Source: Prosopocoilus inquinatus
Taxonomy: Eukaryota > Arthropoda > Insecta > Coleoptera > Lucanidae
Assembly (NCBI GenBank): GCA_036172665.1
Contig: CM069870.1
Span: 24,836,001 to 24,900,000 of the forward strand
DNA length: 64,000 nucleotides
Direction: 5' to 3'
Position numbers and translations under genes: made by a program. Below, one piece after another: positions 24,362-34,842 of the stretch (the stretch's first letter is position 1; every line of letters starts with the position of its first letter). The notes beneath the pieces are model-generated. The model was not told the DNA's origin. It did no database searches and worked only from the letters and a program-made list of their open reading frames with translations.

Positions 24362-24655
24362 AAAACTTTGTTGCAAATCGTTTTTGAATGCAGTGAAACC
24401 ATCGAGTAGCCTCTGTACAGCTCTGTTCAGCAGAAACATAGCTCAACATTTCCACTGCAAACCAAAAACGACTTAACCAATAGATTCGCAATTGTGACGT
24501 AATAGTAATGAATAGCTAAAACAGCGACATCCTACGATCGCTTTTTGACCTAACATTTCATAAGGATTGACAAAGCCAATTTGATATGTAATAAGTCATC
24601 CCATCTAAGGCGGCTATGCTTGCTGTCAAAGCGTAATGAAAGTTTTATAAAATTT
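24362..24655 (-). repeat. Hammerhead repeat, copy 5 (circularly permuted, core deleted)
   Basis: The order of blocks is permuted relative to the insertions at 11.5 and 59.8 kb. It starts at TTGTTGCAAATCG, passes a hammerhead remnant with its core deleted (24414-24440), then the CACTGCAAACCAAAAACGAC block, and only then ACAGCGACATCCTACGATCG and the body. A permuted unit is what a tandem or circular template would give. Confidence 0.75.
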
Positions 24656-24674
24656 TGTTATAAGTATATTGCTC

Positions 24675-24940
24675 AGGTCGTTTTTGGTTTGCAGTGGAAA
24701 TCTCGAGCTACTGCCGAAGAAGCCCCAAATAGGGCTGAAACAGCTGTACAAAGGCTGCTCGAGGGTTTCACTGCAATCAAAAACGATTTGCAACAAAATT
24801 TTGTAAAACTTTCATTATGCTTTGACAGCATGCATGGCCGCCTTACATGGGATGACTTCTTATGTAGCAAACTGGCTTCAATTTGTCAATCCCTTTGCAA
24901 AGTTACATCAAAAAGCGATCGTAGTATGTCACTGTTTTAG
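24675..24940 (+). repeat. Hammerhead repeat, copy 6
   Basis: It is opposite in orientation to copy 5 and abuts it. It runs GTCGTTTTTGGTTTGCAGTG, the hammerhead (24699-24765), CACTGCAATCAAAAACGA, the body (TTTGACAGCATGCATGGCCG) and the fixed end (GTCACTGTTTTAGCTATT at 24928). The core is CCGAAGA instead of CTGAAGA, which should abolish activity. Stem II (AGCCC/GGGCT) and GAAA are intact. Confidence 0.8.
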
Positions 24941-25261
24941 CTATTAAAAAATAATAAGGTTTCTTGTCATCGTGTCCGTCACAAAATTGATTGGATTTTT
25001 ATAACGCAAGTCGTCTCAGGCCTCGCTTTAGTTTGTAATGCAATTTGCAAACAATTTATTTAATGTATCCTAGAGTACTCCAGTTTCAAATCATCATTTG
25101 ATTCTCTCTGTTTCGGCATTTCTTTTATTGCCTTAAACAAACGATATCGCTCGGAGTTTCTGTTTTGAGATAAAAGTGCATCATCTTTTGCAAGCATTTA
25201 TGACGAATTTTCTGAACCGTGTGTGAGAATAGATTGAACGTTTACTTTAAAATTTCTAGAC
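24941..25261. other. Unassigned spacer
   Basis: No gene or repeat was recognised. Confidence 0.3.
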
Positions 25262-25494
25262 CAGCGAGTCTCAACCTTCCTAGCTCCGCAACGCCCCAAG
25301 TAGTGAATATAAATCAAATTAAAATTTCGCGCCCAGCGTTCATGTGTAGTTATTGTAAGTAAAATATTTATAATGAATGATTTTTCGTATAAAATGATTT
25401 CATTATTGTTTAGGCTGTTTTCGTGACTCTCTTTTAATATTACCGCGACTCCTTTGGGGATCGCGGATCGCGACCCCCAGATTGTGAAACGATG
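25262..25494. mobile_element. hAT-like MITE
   Basis: The left end CAGCGAGTCTCAACCTTCC and the right end CGACCCCCAGATTGTGAAACGATG have the form of many non-autonomous hAT elements, which typically pair CAGnG..TCTCAACC with a C-rich 'GACCCCC' subterminal region. The inverted pairing is imperfect and no 8-bp duplication was found, so the copy is old. Confidence 0.45.
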
Positions 25495-27080
25495 GTCCAA
25501 CAAAGTTTTCATTGTGAAGTCCTGAGAAGTATAATTTTTTGTACGTTTATTAGTTCGACGGAAAGATTACATCCCGTTCACAATTGACTTTTCATGCTAT
25601 TGGTCCTTCATTATGTCACCTTTTTACTCGATTGGGTCTCGATGCTGTCAGGCTGTTTTCGATTAGTGCAAACCCCTCTACCTACATTCTACCTTGTAAT
25701 AGGTACGGCCGGTTTTGGCTTTGTTAATTTTCGACGCGCCTAGAGCGAGTCAGTCGTCTTGCTTCTATTCACGGCAGGCACCAGTTTACAAATTATTTAT
25801 TACAGTTTTAAAACAATACGATATGTAGTGTGATAAAGTGTCTTTAAATTAAACAGTAACCAGTGAAATTTTATTTTACATTGTCGCATGAAAATTGTAA
25901 ATTTTAATTAATTTAATTTGAATAAATAAATCGGTAAGCTGAATAACCTAATTTGAGCCCACATGACGTTTCACTTTGACGTTGAATTTGAACCGTGTAG
26001 ATATTTTTTTTTCTTCTTCTTTGTACATGTACACACACATTTAAGTGGGGTCATAACATTTCGATTGACACACATAATCGCATTTTTATTTGGCGTAAAT
26101 ATTTTTCGCAGATAATGAATGCCCTAACAAAATTGTGCAATAAATATCCTCGCTGAAATATAATTAAGAAAAAAAAGCGTTTGTTTATGATGCACTCGTT
26201 GGACTTACATGGCGTATCGTTTATACGATACGAACGCAAAACGAACACGATTGAGGTAGGTTATGGATGCGAGAGTTCACCTACATTTAATTACATTACA
26301 ATTACGATCAAGTCCTGAAATAGTCGAGAACTGTTTGGAACATATTATACATCATTCACACGGACATGTTGCACAACTGCAAACAACTTATCCGTGAATA
26401 TCAATATTTTACTACGTGCTGCTGTGTTTAATCATTATCATTTTTATGTCGCCGCTAAAGTTTGGCTTATTCTTTTTTTTTACAGATTAGTCTTTTTAAT
26501 TTATTGTAATGCGACGACTTAAATGAACTTGGATTACTTCGTGTTTGTTGCACACGAAAATCAAAAGAAAAAACCTCCATTGATGCATTTTTAGATTTAA
26601 AAGGGTTTTATTTGTTTTATTAGTATGTTATACTTTCGTGTATGATAATACTGAAATCTGCAAATAAATAGCAACAACGTCAGTTATCTGCCGTTCGTTC
26701 AAATTTATATTTCAAAGTACATAGGCATATGTATGTGTGATATGATGATTGTTATTTCTTGTTTGACGCAAGCAGGGACGCGATTACGAAGCTACCGATC
26801 GTCTATCTTAGTTTTATAGAACTCGGGTGGAATGAAATCTGCCCTTTCATCCTCTCAGCCGTGGAAATCCTTGATTTGTTTGGATTACGCAATCGCTTAG
26901 TGGCATCCATACAAATAAATTCGACGTTTACCTGTGCAAAACACTTACTCCTCACGACAGTCTCCACTGAGTGGGCATATTTACTTTCTTCGTCTGAACG
27001 CAGAGTTGACGTGACAATCGACTTTTTGCTTCGGAGGAACCTCTTCTGAAGTTTCACGCAACTGTAAACGGGTGAACGGG
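25495..27080. other. Unassigned DNA
   Basis: No complete gene. 26803-27057 is open on both strands (84-96 codons) with mild GC elevation. I do not recognise either translation. Confidence 0.3.
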
Positions 27081-27083
27081 GGT

Positions 27084-27316
27084 TTAAAAGATGACGGGAA
27101 GAATTAAAACAAGGCTAGTTACGTTAGCCAAGTCATAAACGAAATTTTTATCCCCTCTTATCTCCAATTCTTTTAGCAGTAGTCCGCGTAAAGTTGAATC
27201 TCGATTTTCTTTGTTAGTAGCGTTCTGGTTTTCGGCAAAACAAGGCCAGAAACCCGAATCCATTGGGATGATCGAACGACGTTCACTTGTATTATCAGAA
27301 TTGTCGAAAACTTTAA
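27084..27316 (-). other. Open segment, possible coding fragment
   Basis: The minus strand reads 76 or so codons of balanced composition (containing NKENRDSTLRGLLLKEL and GDKNFVYDLANV) before a stop at 27084. Its upstream side is cut by the MITE at 27317. It could be a host exon or a transposon relic. I do not recognise it. Confidence 0.2.
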
Positions 27317-27462
27317 TGGCCAGTTGCACCAAACACTTAAGCCGAGTTTAACTTTAAGCACCGTGTAGAATGTGATTTACTGAATGTTGTGTAACCTCAA
27401 ATGTCATATTATAAGCAGTACCTAAAGTTAAGCTTGGCTTAAATGTTTGGTGCAACCGGCCA
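27317..27462. mobile_element. 146-bp MITE, family TGGCCAGTTG (copy 2)
   Basis: The ends TGGCCAGTTGCACCAAACAC and GTTTGGTGCAACCGGCCA are inverted repeats flanked by TAA at 27314-27316 and 27463-27465. It has the same termini as 22957-23070 with a longer central loop. Confidence 0.8.
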
Positions 27463-27751
27463 TAAGTCTCTTTTAATTTTTTAGTGTCCTTTGACTTCAG
27501 CTAAATGTTTTGTTCACGAGAAAATTTTAAATAAAAATGTCAAATTTTTATTTATAAAAATATAGTGTGAATAGATAAAACAGCGACATTTTACGACCGC
27601 TTTTTGACCTGACATTGCAGTAGGATAATAAAATGGAAGCGAATTTGCTATATAATAAGCTACCCCATGCAAGGCGGCCATGCTTGCTGTCAAAGCATAA
27701 TGAAAGTTTCAAAAAATTTTGTTGCAAATCGTTCTTGATTGCAGTGAAAAC

Positions 27752-27815
27752 ATCGAGCAGCCTTTGTACAGCTGTTTCAGCCCTATTTGGGGCTTCTTCA
27801 GCAGAGACGTAGCTC
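27752..27815 (-). ncRNA. Hammerhead ribozyme motif (type I), slightly mismatched
   Basis: On the minus strand it has core CTGAAGA (27795-27801), stem II AGCCC/GGGCT with loop CAAATA, then GAAA and a CAGCTG stem III. Cleavage would follow GTA. Outer stem I CGAGC/GCTCG is intact. Inner stem I TCTG faces CAAA, giving one mismatch. Activity may be reduced. Confidence 0.75.
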
Positions 27816-27952
27816 GAAATTTTCACTGCAAACAAAAAACGACTTGACCAATTTATTCGCAAATGCGATGTAATAGTGGTGAATAGATAAAACAGCGACA
27901 TCCTACGATCACTTTTTGACTTGACATTGTCGTTTTTGGTTTGCAGTGAAAA

Positions 27953-28020
27953 TTTCGAGCTACGTCTCTGCTGAAGAAGCCCCAAATAGAGCTGAAACAG
28001 CTGTACAGAGGCTGCTCGAT
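27953..28020 (+). ncRNA. Hammerhead ribozyme motif (type I), one stem II mismatch
   Basis: Outer stem I is TCGAGC/GCTCGA and inner stem I TCTG/CAGA. The core is CTGAAGA, stem II AGCCC against GAGCT (one C-A mismatch), then GAAA, CAGCTG and TA at the predicted cleavage site. All catalytic core bases that I can place are canonical. Confidence 0.75.
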
Positions 28021-28196
28021 GTTTTCATTGCAATCAAAAACGATTTGCAACAAAATTTTATAAAAAATATAGTATTATTGAAAACGTGGAATTTAGTTTA
28101 CAGTGCAATTATAAAAAGGAACCTTATTATTAATTTTAATATAATCTAGTATTCTTTTAATTAGGGCAGGTTGAAATATCATACAATAAAATTTTA

Positions 28197-28465
28197 AACA
28201 GATAAAATAGCGACATCTTACTATCGCTTTTTGACCTGACATTGCAGTAGGATAGACAAATTGAAGCGGGATTTGCTCCTGATAAGTCCCCCGTGCAAGG
28301 CGGCCATGCTTGCTGTCAAAGCATAATGAATAAATTGGGCAAGTCGTTTTTGGTCTGCAGTGGGAATGTCGAGCTACGTCTCTGCTGAAGAAGCCCCAAG
28401 CAGGGCTGAAACAGCTGTCCAGAGGCTGCTCGAGGTTTTCACTGCAATCAAGAACGATTTTGTTA
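28197..28465. repeat. Hammerhead repeat, copy 8 (inverted 5' segment)
   Basis: The minus-strand part starts at the fixed end AAACAGATAAAATAGCGACA (28197) and runs through the body to GCATAATGAA (28330). After about 12 bases the sequence resumes in the opposite orientation at GTCGTTTTTGGTCTGCAGTG (28343) and carries the best hammerhead in the window. A 5' inversion joined to a fixed 3' end resembles the twin-priming products of target-primed retroelements. Confidence 0.85.
28369..28433 (+). ncRNA. Hammerhead ribozyme (type I), structurally complete
   Basis: Every element can be placed. Outer stem I is 28369-28374 with 28428-28433, six pairs. An internal loop (TACGTC against GGCT) could form the loop contacts usual in natural type I ribozymes. 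Inner stem I is 28381-28384 with 28420-28423. The core CTGAAGA is at 28385-28391. Stem II is 28392-28396 with 28403-28407 and has loop CAAGCA. GAAA is at 28408-28411, and stem III is the self-complementary CAGCTG at 28412-28417. U16.1 is 28418 and C17 is 28419, so predicted cleavage falls after 28419 at a GUC triplet. The very short palindromic stem III suggests activity as a dimer or in tandem RNAs, as in known animal hammerhead repeats. Confidence 0.85.
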
Positions 28466-28469
28466 GATA

Positions 28470-28980
28470 CATTTTTATTAAGTAAAAAAAAAAATATAAA
28501 GGATCTATAATTTAAGAAATTACAGTTTCGCCTAAAATGCATCGAATATAAGCCCAGACGGTTGGAATGCGAGATGGCACTTGAGAAACGTAAATAATAA
28601 AAAAAATCGGTCGGGGCGACATAGCTTCGTCCAAGTGCCGGGGCAGTGGTTGATATGCTGTTAAACGATGCACACGCTAATAAGTATTTGGGGTATTAAT
28701 AATTAATAATACATAAAACGTGCGGAATAATTATTATTACACGGCAAGCGCGTTATTGGCCAATCTCGCGGCTCGCGGCTCGGGGTATGCGATGTTTGCG
28801 TACGATTATAGTCGGCGTGTATTATATACAGGGTCCGTACATACAGGGTGTGTTTAGGAAATATTGTGCACCACACCGGAGAGATGCAGTACGCTTTAGA
28901 GATAAGTTGTATATTATAGCAAATTGCATGATATGTAGAGAATTAGCTTGATCTACTTCTTGCTTGGTATGAATGAGCGA
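28470..28980. other. Unassigned DNA, GC rising
   Basis: It contains CGCGGCTCGCGGCTCGGGG near 28770, and TATACAGGGTCC and TACAGGGTGTG near 28828-28852, which look like TIR-element ends. No element could be closed. Confidence 0.35.
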
Positions 28981-29720
28981 TTCCCCTGGGTTTAGGCTCG
29001 GCAAGGCGTGGCAGGTGCTACATCACTTGACCGCTGACTAGTTGGACTATGTTGGCGGGGGTGGTTGCGGGATGTCTGGGACGTCGGGGACGTTGGAGAC
29101 ATCATTGCATGAGTAACCATCCCCGAAGGGGGATCGTACTAACAGGGTTTAAAAACGCAGCCGAGAGTGAACGACGTACTGTTCACGGTCCAAGGTGATC
29201 CCAAGGGGACCCGATGTAGCGGGCGGTCCCGAGGAATTGTCACCAGCCTTACGTGCCAGGTGGAGGCCGGTGGTGAGATGCCACACCACCTGGTGGAAGA
29301 GTAGATTGGTGCTAGAGAATCTACGTGTCGGATAGTACCAAGACGTGGGGTAGAGCGTGTTTGCATGTACCTAAGTGAGGCTATCTGCGGTGCATGTAGA
29401 GTGTGCTTGTGAAAATAATATTTTAGAGAATTGGAACATATGAGAGAGCAACAGAAATGAGTTTGGGAAGGCCCAAGGTTGGCACCATTAAGAGATATGG
29501 TAGAGGCACGAGTGTGAGTCATAAATAGACCTTAAGGATCGGTGGAGCAAGTGCAGACCGTTGTGGCCTTGGGGACCGCGGGTCCCCGGTGAGTAAATAA
29601 CTGTTGACTATTGACGTATGATTGTAAACACATGTTATTGTTGCATGAACGCAATGTGTCATTGGGAGGTGACGGTGGCGGAAGATTCTCAGTAGCCGAA
29701 GGAAAGGGTGAGGTTTGATT
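28981..29720. other. GC-rich block of unknown identity
   Basis: About 740 bases are clearly richer in G and C than the surroundings, with purine-rich plus strand (GGCGGGGGTGGTTGCGGG, GGTGGTGAGATGCCACACC). A 127-codon minus-strand frame at 29139-29522 covers part of it but matches nothing I know. The base composition resembles the solo LTR at 34843-36056, so this may be an LTR or retroelement UTR. I could not find matching ends. Confidence 0.35.
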
Positions 29721-30998
29721 AATTATATTTAAGTACACGCATTAATATGTTTTTATAATAATGAAAAGAAAATGTTTTGATAATTTTGCGGCCGGTCTTA
29801 CAATTTGCACAAATTTTTTCAAAAAATAAAATTTTACTAACAAAAAATCAAGATTACAAAAAGTGACATTGGAAATATGGCAATAAATAGGAAATGGTTC
29901 GGAGAGAAAAGGGCGAGTAATTAGTAACAAAAAAAAGAGTTGTCGTCTTCATTCGCGAAAATAATTATAAACTAAAGGCTAATTCCCTCTATAGTTCAGG
30001 TCACGATTCGCTCACGCTCCACTCAGAAACAATGAAGGTGTTATTCCATGTACTTAAACGGGAGCATCCACACTTAGCGATTCGCTCACGGTATGCTCAC
30101 ATTCTTTGAATGCGGGATTTCTCCACAGCACTGTAGCCCTTCGCGTAGGCCCTTTCAAGAAGGGCCTGCGCCAAGGGCGCAAATCCGAAAGGGCGCAATG
30201 ATCACCAATCAATTTCTAATATTGACTAGATTTATAAATAACTTCAAGAAATGTAACACAGGAAAAGAGGGCGCTGATATAACTGAACGGAAATAATGGG
30301 CACGCTTGGGAAATCCTCTAATCGTAATTTTTGTACCCAACTTACTAAAAAATATATTCTAGAAAATTAAAATAAAAGAGAATGAAAAGAAAGCAATCGA
30401 AAAGGAATAAATTAAATTGATTTTTAGATTATTATTTAACATGAAAATACGGCACTTTTCTTTTTAATTTAACCAACCTCGTGTCTCTTAAGATAAGTGA
30501 AATCCACGTTAAGGTGCTACAAGAGGAAAACTTTTTTATAACAGATTTCTCAGAATATTTTATTCTTTTGAATCATTTTTTGCTGTATTTGAAAATATTA
30601 ATTATCATCTTACTTTTCCTGCAAGTACTTATTTAACACTTACATTCACAAATTTCTATAGTTTTGAACTTAGAAAAAAATTCTAATATTTTTTTAATCA
30701 TTTGTGTATATCTCTTGTAACACCTATCCATGGACACACTGTATATTTATATTTATGTTTTTATTGAAGTTATAATTAAGAAAATAGAAATTAAAAACGC
30801 ACTGTATTTATAATGGCATCATATATTCCTATTCTAAGTCTATTTCTTAATTGAAAAACTTTAATTCGATCTGAAAATTAACATTTATTTACTTTCCTTG
30901 ACATTTTTTAGAACTGTTTGTTTGATAAAGCCAACAAATAGGAAGGGAAGTAAGTTTAATTTACGTAAAATGTTTTTTATTATTATTTGTGTATATAT
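29721..30998. other. Unassigned AT-rich DNA
   Basis: A GC-rich hairpin GCGTAGGCCCTTTCAAGAAG/GGCCTGCGC lies at 30141-30171. CGATTCGCTCACG occurs twice (30005 and 30078). No gene was found. Confidence 0.35.
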
Positions 30999-31001
30999 TT
31001 A

Positions 31002-31218
31002 CCCCCCTATTCTATAACTCATAACGAGAATAGGGGGGTTATTACCCCCTATTCTATAACTCATAACGGCATCGTTAAACAATGAAAATCGTTAAGTGTC
31101 GTATTTTGACCAATCAGATGTTAGATACAACGCATTTCTATGCACTGATTGGTCAAAAAATGTCACTTAACGATTCCCGTTATTTAACGATGTCGCTATG
31201 AGTTATAGAATAGGGGGG
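31002..31218. mobile_element. Two adjacent Harbinger-like MITEs
   Basis: The terminal sequence CCCCCCTATTCTATAACTCA pairs with its complement ending GAATAGGGGGG. A 37-bp deletion derivative (31002-31038) is flanked by TTA on both sides. The larger member (31045-31218) begins right after a further TTA and ends before TTA at 31219-31221. The larger member folds as a near-complete palindrome through AACGATGTCGCTATGAG and TTGACCAATCAG/CTGATTGGTCAA. A TTA duplication fits PIF/Harbinger. Confidence 0.8.
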
Positions 31219-31221
31219 TTA

Positions 31222-32200
31222 GTTGGGATAAAGTATGGATCTGTGAAAATAACTCGAAAATAGAATTGATGATGATTTTAATGAAATTTTTTATATACCA
31301 GGTCTGCCAAAAAATCTGGAACAATTAATTTTCTACACTAATTTTTCAGTTATTTCGTTAATTAGAAGGCAGCTCTAAACAAGTCATCTTGCTATTTAGA
31401 TCTTGTTTCTACGGTAACGTTAAAAATACAGAAATGTACAAATAAACGAATTAGAGCAATAATTCTTTATTCGTCATATTTACAATAGGATATGCCTTAT
31501 GTCCAAGTAAATTTATGATAAAGTTTTCTGCTTGATTTTATGGCAATATGTGTACATGTTTAAATGATTTTTTTACATTTACTTTAACATTTTAAATAAA
31601 ATTAAATCTTTAATTTTCAGTTTCATCATTTTAATAATGTAACTTAAGAAAAACATAAAAAAAGAAAGGTACGCATAAACGGATAGACAGGTCAGGAACT
31701 CTGAACTTCCCTGGTAGACTCAAGACCTCTTTTCTGGTGTTGCATCCCTCTTTTAAAGGCTTTCTTTCCCCCATTCATTTTTTTTTCTTGGACAGGATCT
31801 AATTTTCTGCATTTCCTATACATGAAAAATCCCCAAGCGATTGCATAATTCACCGTAATATCTTGTTGCTCATCAGCAGGTGGCTTTGCTACGCTTCCAC
31901 GTCTTCAGCGTGAGCTCAATTTCGAATAATTCCGATAGCAAGATACTATTGAGACCTTGTATACTTTTGTTTAATTTAATTTTATAATTTATTTTGCATT
32001 TCTACGTACTAAAATAATCGAACCCTTAACACAATAATTAATTAACGTGGCAACTCGGAACAGTTAGTTACCGATAGTCGAATACAATAAAGTTAAAACA
32101 GGGGGGTTCACTTTCTTTTGACCGATTCCAAAGAAATCGAACTTCGGTTAAATATTCGCCAATACTCTCGAAAATTTGATTTGATTTATGTCCAATTTTA
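31222..32200. other. Unassigned AT-rich DNA
   Basis: No gene. ACCAGGTCTGCCAAAAAATC at 31299 resembles a TIR start without a visible partner. Confidence 0.3.
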
Positions 32201-33080
32201 TAGAATTTTTATTTTAGTCTCATCTTCATCATCGGTCGACTTTTTTTCACTTAATTATTTGACTTTATTTAATTTAATCGATAATTGAAATTAACCTCAC
32301 AATAATTTTTATATCCGTATTTTAGTAATTTAATCGATTTGATTCGTTTAATTGTTATTTTCTAATTTTTTTGTCATACTATGATCTTTTGTTTCAATTT
32401 ATTTAAAATCATTTTATTTTGTAAATTTTTAATTGATCGTCTTTTGTTTTCTTTTCTTTTCGTTTACTCGATCTGACTTTTTCTTACGTGTGATATTTTC
32501 TTTGATTTTATTTAACTTGATTTTATTTGATTTAACTTTTTAAGTATCAATAGATCGTCTGTTGTTTCTTTCCTCTTTTCGTTTACTCAATCTGACTTTA
32601 TTTTGCATATATTTTCTGTGATTTTATTTTTTAATTTTCAGTTGATCGTCTTATGTTTATTCTTTTTTGTTTTTTACGTTTACTCGATCTGACTGTCTTT
32701 TACACATAAATCCAATGGAATTGAATGGAATTTGATTTAATTTTTTAATTATTAAAGGATCGTCTTTTATTTTTTTTTTCTTCTTTTCCTTTACTCAATC
32801 TGACTTTATTTTACATATGTATATTTTCTTTGATATTATTTGACAAGATTTTATTTTTTAATTTCATTAATTGATCGACTTTTATTTTTTTGTTTTTTAA
32901 GTTTACTCGACCGGACTATTTTTTACACATAAATTCCGCGGAATGGGCACCCATTTTGTTTTCTCTTTTATTCGTTTCAACTTTGTTTTATTTTTAAATT
33001 ATTAATTGCTGAACTTTTTTCTCTAATTTCTTTTTACAGATTAATTTTTGGGTTATGACAATTGCCAAATCGACTCTTAG
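32201..33080. repeat. Degenerate tandem array, period ~90-120 bp
   Basis: The phrase TTGATCGTCTTTTGTTTTC recurs in varied form near 32434, 32551, 32643, 32756 and 32871. Each is followed by CTTTTCGTTTACTCGATCTGAC and then a TTTTATTTTTTAATT stretch. Spacings range from about 92 to 117 bases. It is the reverse-strand counterpart of the 52-54 kb field. No coding capacity. Confidence 0.65.
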
Positions 33081-33126
33081 TCTCATGCAATTTTTATTTT
33101 GGTCGTAACATCATCTTTTATTTTAT

Positions 33127-33267
33127 ATAATTGAAATTAACCTCGGCCCACAATAATTTTTATATCCATGGATACGGATGGTAGCGTACTAAAGATGGCA
33201 GCTTAGCTGCCGAAATACGTATCTACGGATATAAAAATTATTGTGGGCGGAGGTTAATTTCAATTAT
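33127..33267. mobile_element. 141-bp long hairpin with hammerhead-like apex
   Basis: Arms ATAATTGAAATTAACCTC and CCCACAATAATTTTTATATCC pair almost perfectly with GGATATAAAAATTATTGTGGG and GAGGTTAATTTCAATTAT. The apex (33189-33226) reads CTAAAGATGGCAGC, TTA loop, GCTGCCGAAA, TACGTATC. This is a hammerhead-like order with G5 changed to A and one extra T before stem II. A half copy without the apex lies at 32281-32325. Confidence 0.7.
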
Positions 33268-34416
33268 TTCTTAAACCACCTTTACTAATTTAGTTATATT
33301 TTATAAATTAATATGAAGGAGGAAATACTAACAGGAAGACAGAAAAATTCTGCCATTTTCGAGATTTGAACCCGAGCCTCTTTTTTTTCATTCTTCATTT
33401 GACTTTATTTATTTAATTTTTAATAAAAACAATTGATCGACCTTTGTTGATTCTTTTAATCGATTTCCTTTGTTTTGTTTTTATTTCTTTAATTGTGAAT
33501 CGATTACAGTCAAGTACAGTCTTGTTATTTTCTTTACATGATTTTATTTTTTAATTATCAATAAATTGATGGCTTTTTGTTTTTTTTTTCTCTTTTACTC
33601 GATTTAAGTTCATTTAATTTTGTAAATACGTCATTTCTTTATCGATTTAACTTGCGTTTTAGATAATTTTTATATTCATTGACGAATACGACAGGCGTCT
33701 TTTGTTTCTGTTTTATTCGATTGTATGTTTGTTTGATTATTAGGCCACTAAGAACTGTACACCTAATTTATAATAATAATTATTATTATTGTATTTTAGA
33801 AATATTTTTATTTTGATAATCAATTGATCGTCTTTTTTACTTTTATTCGAGCTGATTCAAATTAATTTTATTTTATTTATAAATGCTATTCAGATAGACC
33901 TCCCTTTATTAAACAAGAATTCTTAACAACGGCCTCTAAAAGACCCCCCTAGAGGTTAATCTACCCAGAGCCGAGCCCTAAAAGTTCATCGACCCCTTTT
34001 AGGTCTCCATTGATCCCCAAAGTGTCGAAATCGGCCCTGTTGGGTTAACATCATTTTCGATTTTCATGTAAATAATCAAAATTTGCGTTTAAAGATTTTT
34101 CTTTTTTAATTAAAACATGCCTTTGCACTACATTAATAATTAAATTGAGCGTCGTTCGGCATGACATTACGAAATCATTCATGTCGAAATGTCATTAAGA
34201 TAAAAATAGTATGTAATAACAACACAACCCGCCTTTTTTTATTCTCGGAATTCCTTTATCGAATCCAAGCTGATATCTTTATCGGCGTTATTTATGATTG
34301 TTTTTTAATAACTTTGTTCATAGTAACCTATAATTTGTTATTATAAATACGAGATTACGCGGCGCGGCGGCTGTTAACGGGCGAAAAATATTTTCGGGGT
34401 TATTGACCATAGATTC
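33268..34416. other. Unassigned AT-rich DNA
   Basis: 33360-33890 continues the GATCGTCTTTTG-type degenerate field. 33896-34045 has a C-rich stretch (AAAAGACCCCCCTAGAGG) of unknown origin. No gene was found. Confidence 0.35.
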
Positions 34417-34425
34417 TTTTTTTTC

Positions 34426-34842
34426 ATGGACGATTCCACGGATAAATAAATAAGAAATGGAAAAAAAAATTGCGGAGATGATTTGGAAATTTTTTGAGAA
34501 GCGTAAATAAATAACTGAATAATATTTTTTAAAGGTCTAAATTAAATAAATTCTCTTTTACGACAAGCGATCGCATATACATATTCAACTTAAAATAAAA
34601 ATTATTTGCCACTAGACTCTAGTATACAGGGTGACTTTAATAGTTTAAGCAAACTCGACTAATATTGCAATAGCATATTATATAGAGGTAACACGTCTTA
34701 CATCAAAATTTATTCAGATGAAGATTGTATCCAAAATCATGGAAGGGCATCGGCAGTTACGTTGAATGAAGATTCATGCCAATCTCACCGAATAAAATAT
34801 TTTCTTCGTGGACGATTCCACGGTTAAATTAATAAGAAAGAG
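34426..34842. repeat. Tandem duplication unit 1 (~390 bp) with truncated MITE
   Basis: GGACGATTCCACGG at 34426 recurs at 34810. The unit contains TTGCGGAGATGATTTGG, ACGACAAGCGATCGCATATACA and the start of the MITE found complete at 36238. The unit breaks inside that MITE near 34800. The second unit is split by the solo LTR and resumes at 36061. Confidence 0.75.

Larger units (their letters stand above)
27567..28055. repeat. Hammerhead repeat, tandem unit (~312 bp) plus inverted arm, copy 7
   Basis: GTGAATAGATAAAACAGCGACAT occurs at 27567 and again at 27879, defining a 312-bp tandem period with one full unit and the start of the next. Unit order on the plus strand is ACAGCGAC block, body (CAAGGCGGCCATGCTTGC), TTGCAAATCG, hammerhead (minus, 27752-27815), CACTGCAAAC..AAACGAC, then the repeat. 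At about 27928 the orientation flips: GTCGTTTTTGGTTTGCAGTG opens an inverted arm with a second hammerhead (plus, 27953-28020). The frames through this region (up to 145 codons) are not conserved proteins. Confidence 0.9.

Noticed and set aside
26759..27057. Coding exon open on both strands
   Set aside because: No recognisable domain, no consistent splice sites, and both strands are equally open.
24581..28542. Long frames with recurring EEAPNRAETAVQRLL-like peptide on both strands
   Set aside because: The peptide is the translation of the hammerhead stem-loop region. It is recurrent because the repeat is, the frame breaks differ per copy, and the RNA fold explains the conservation better.
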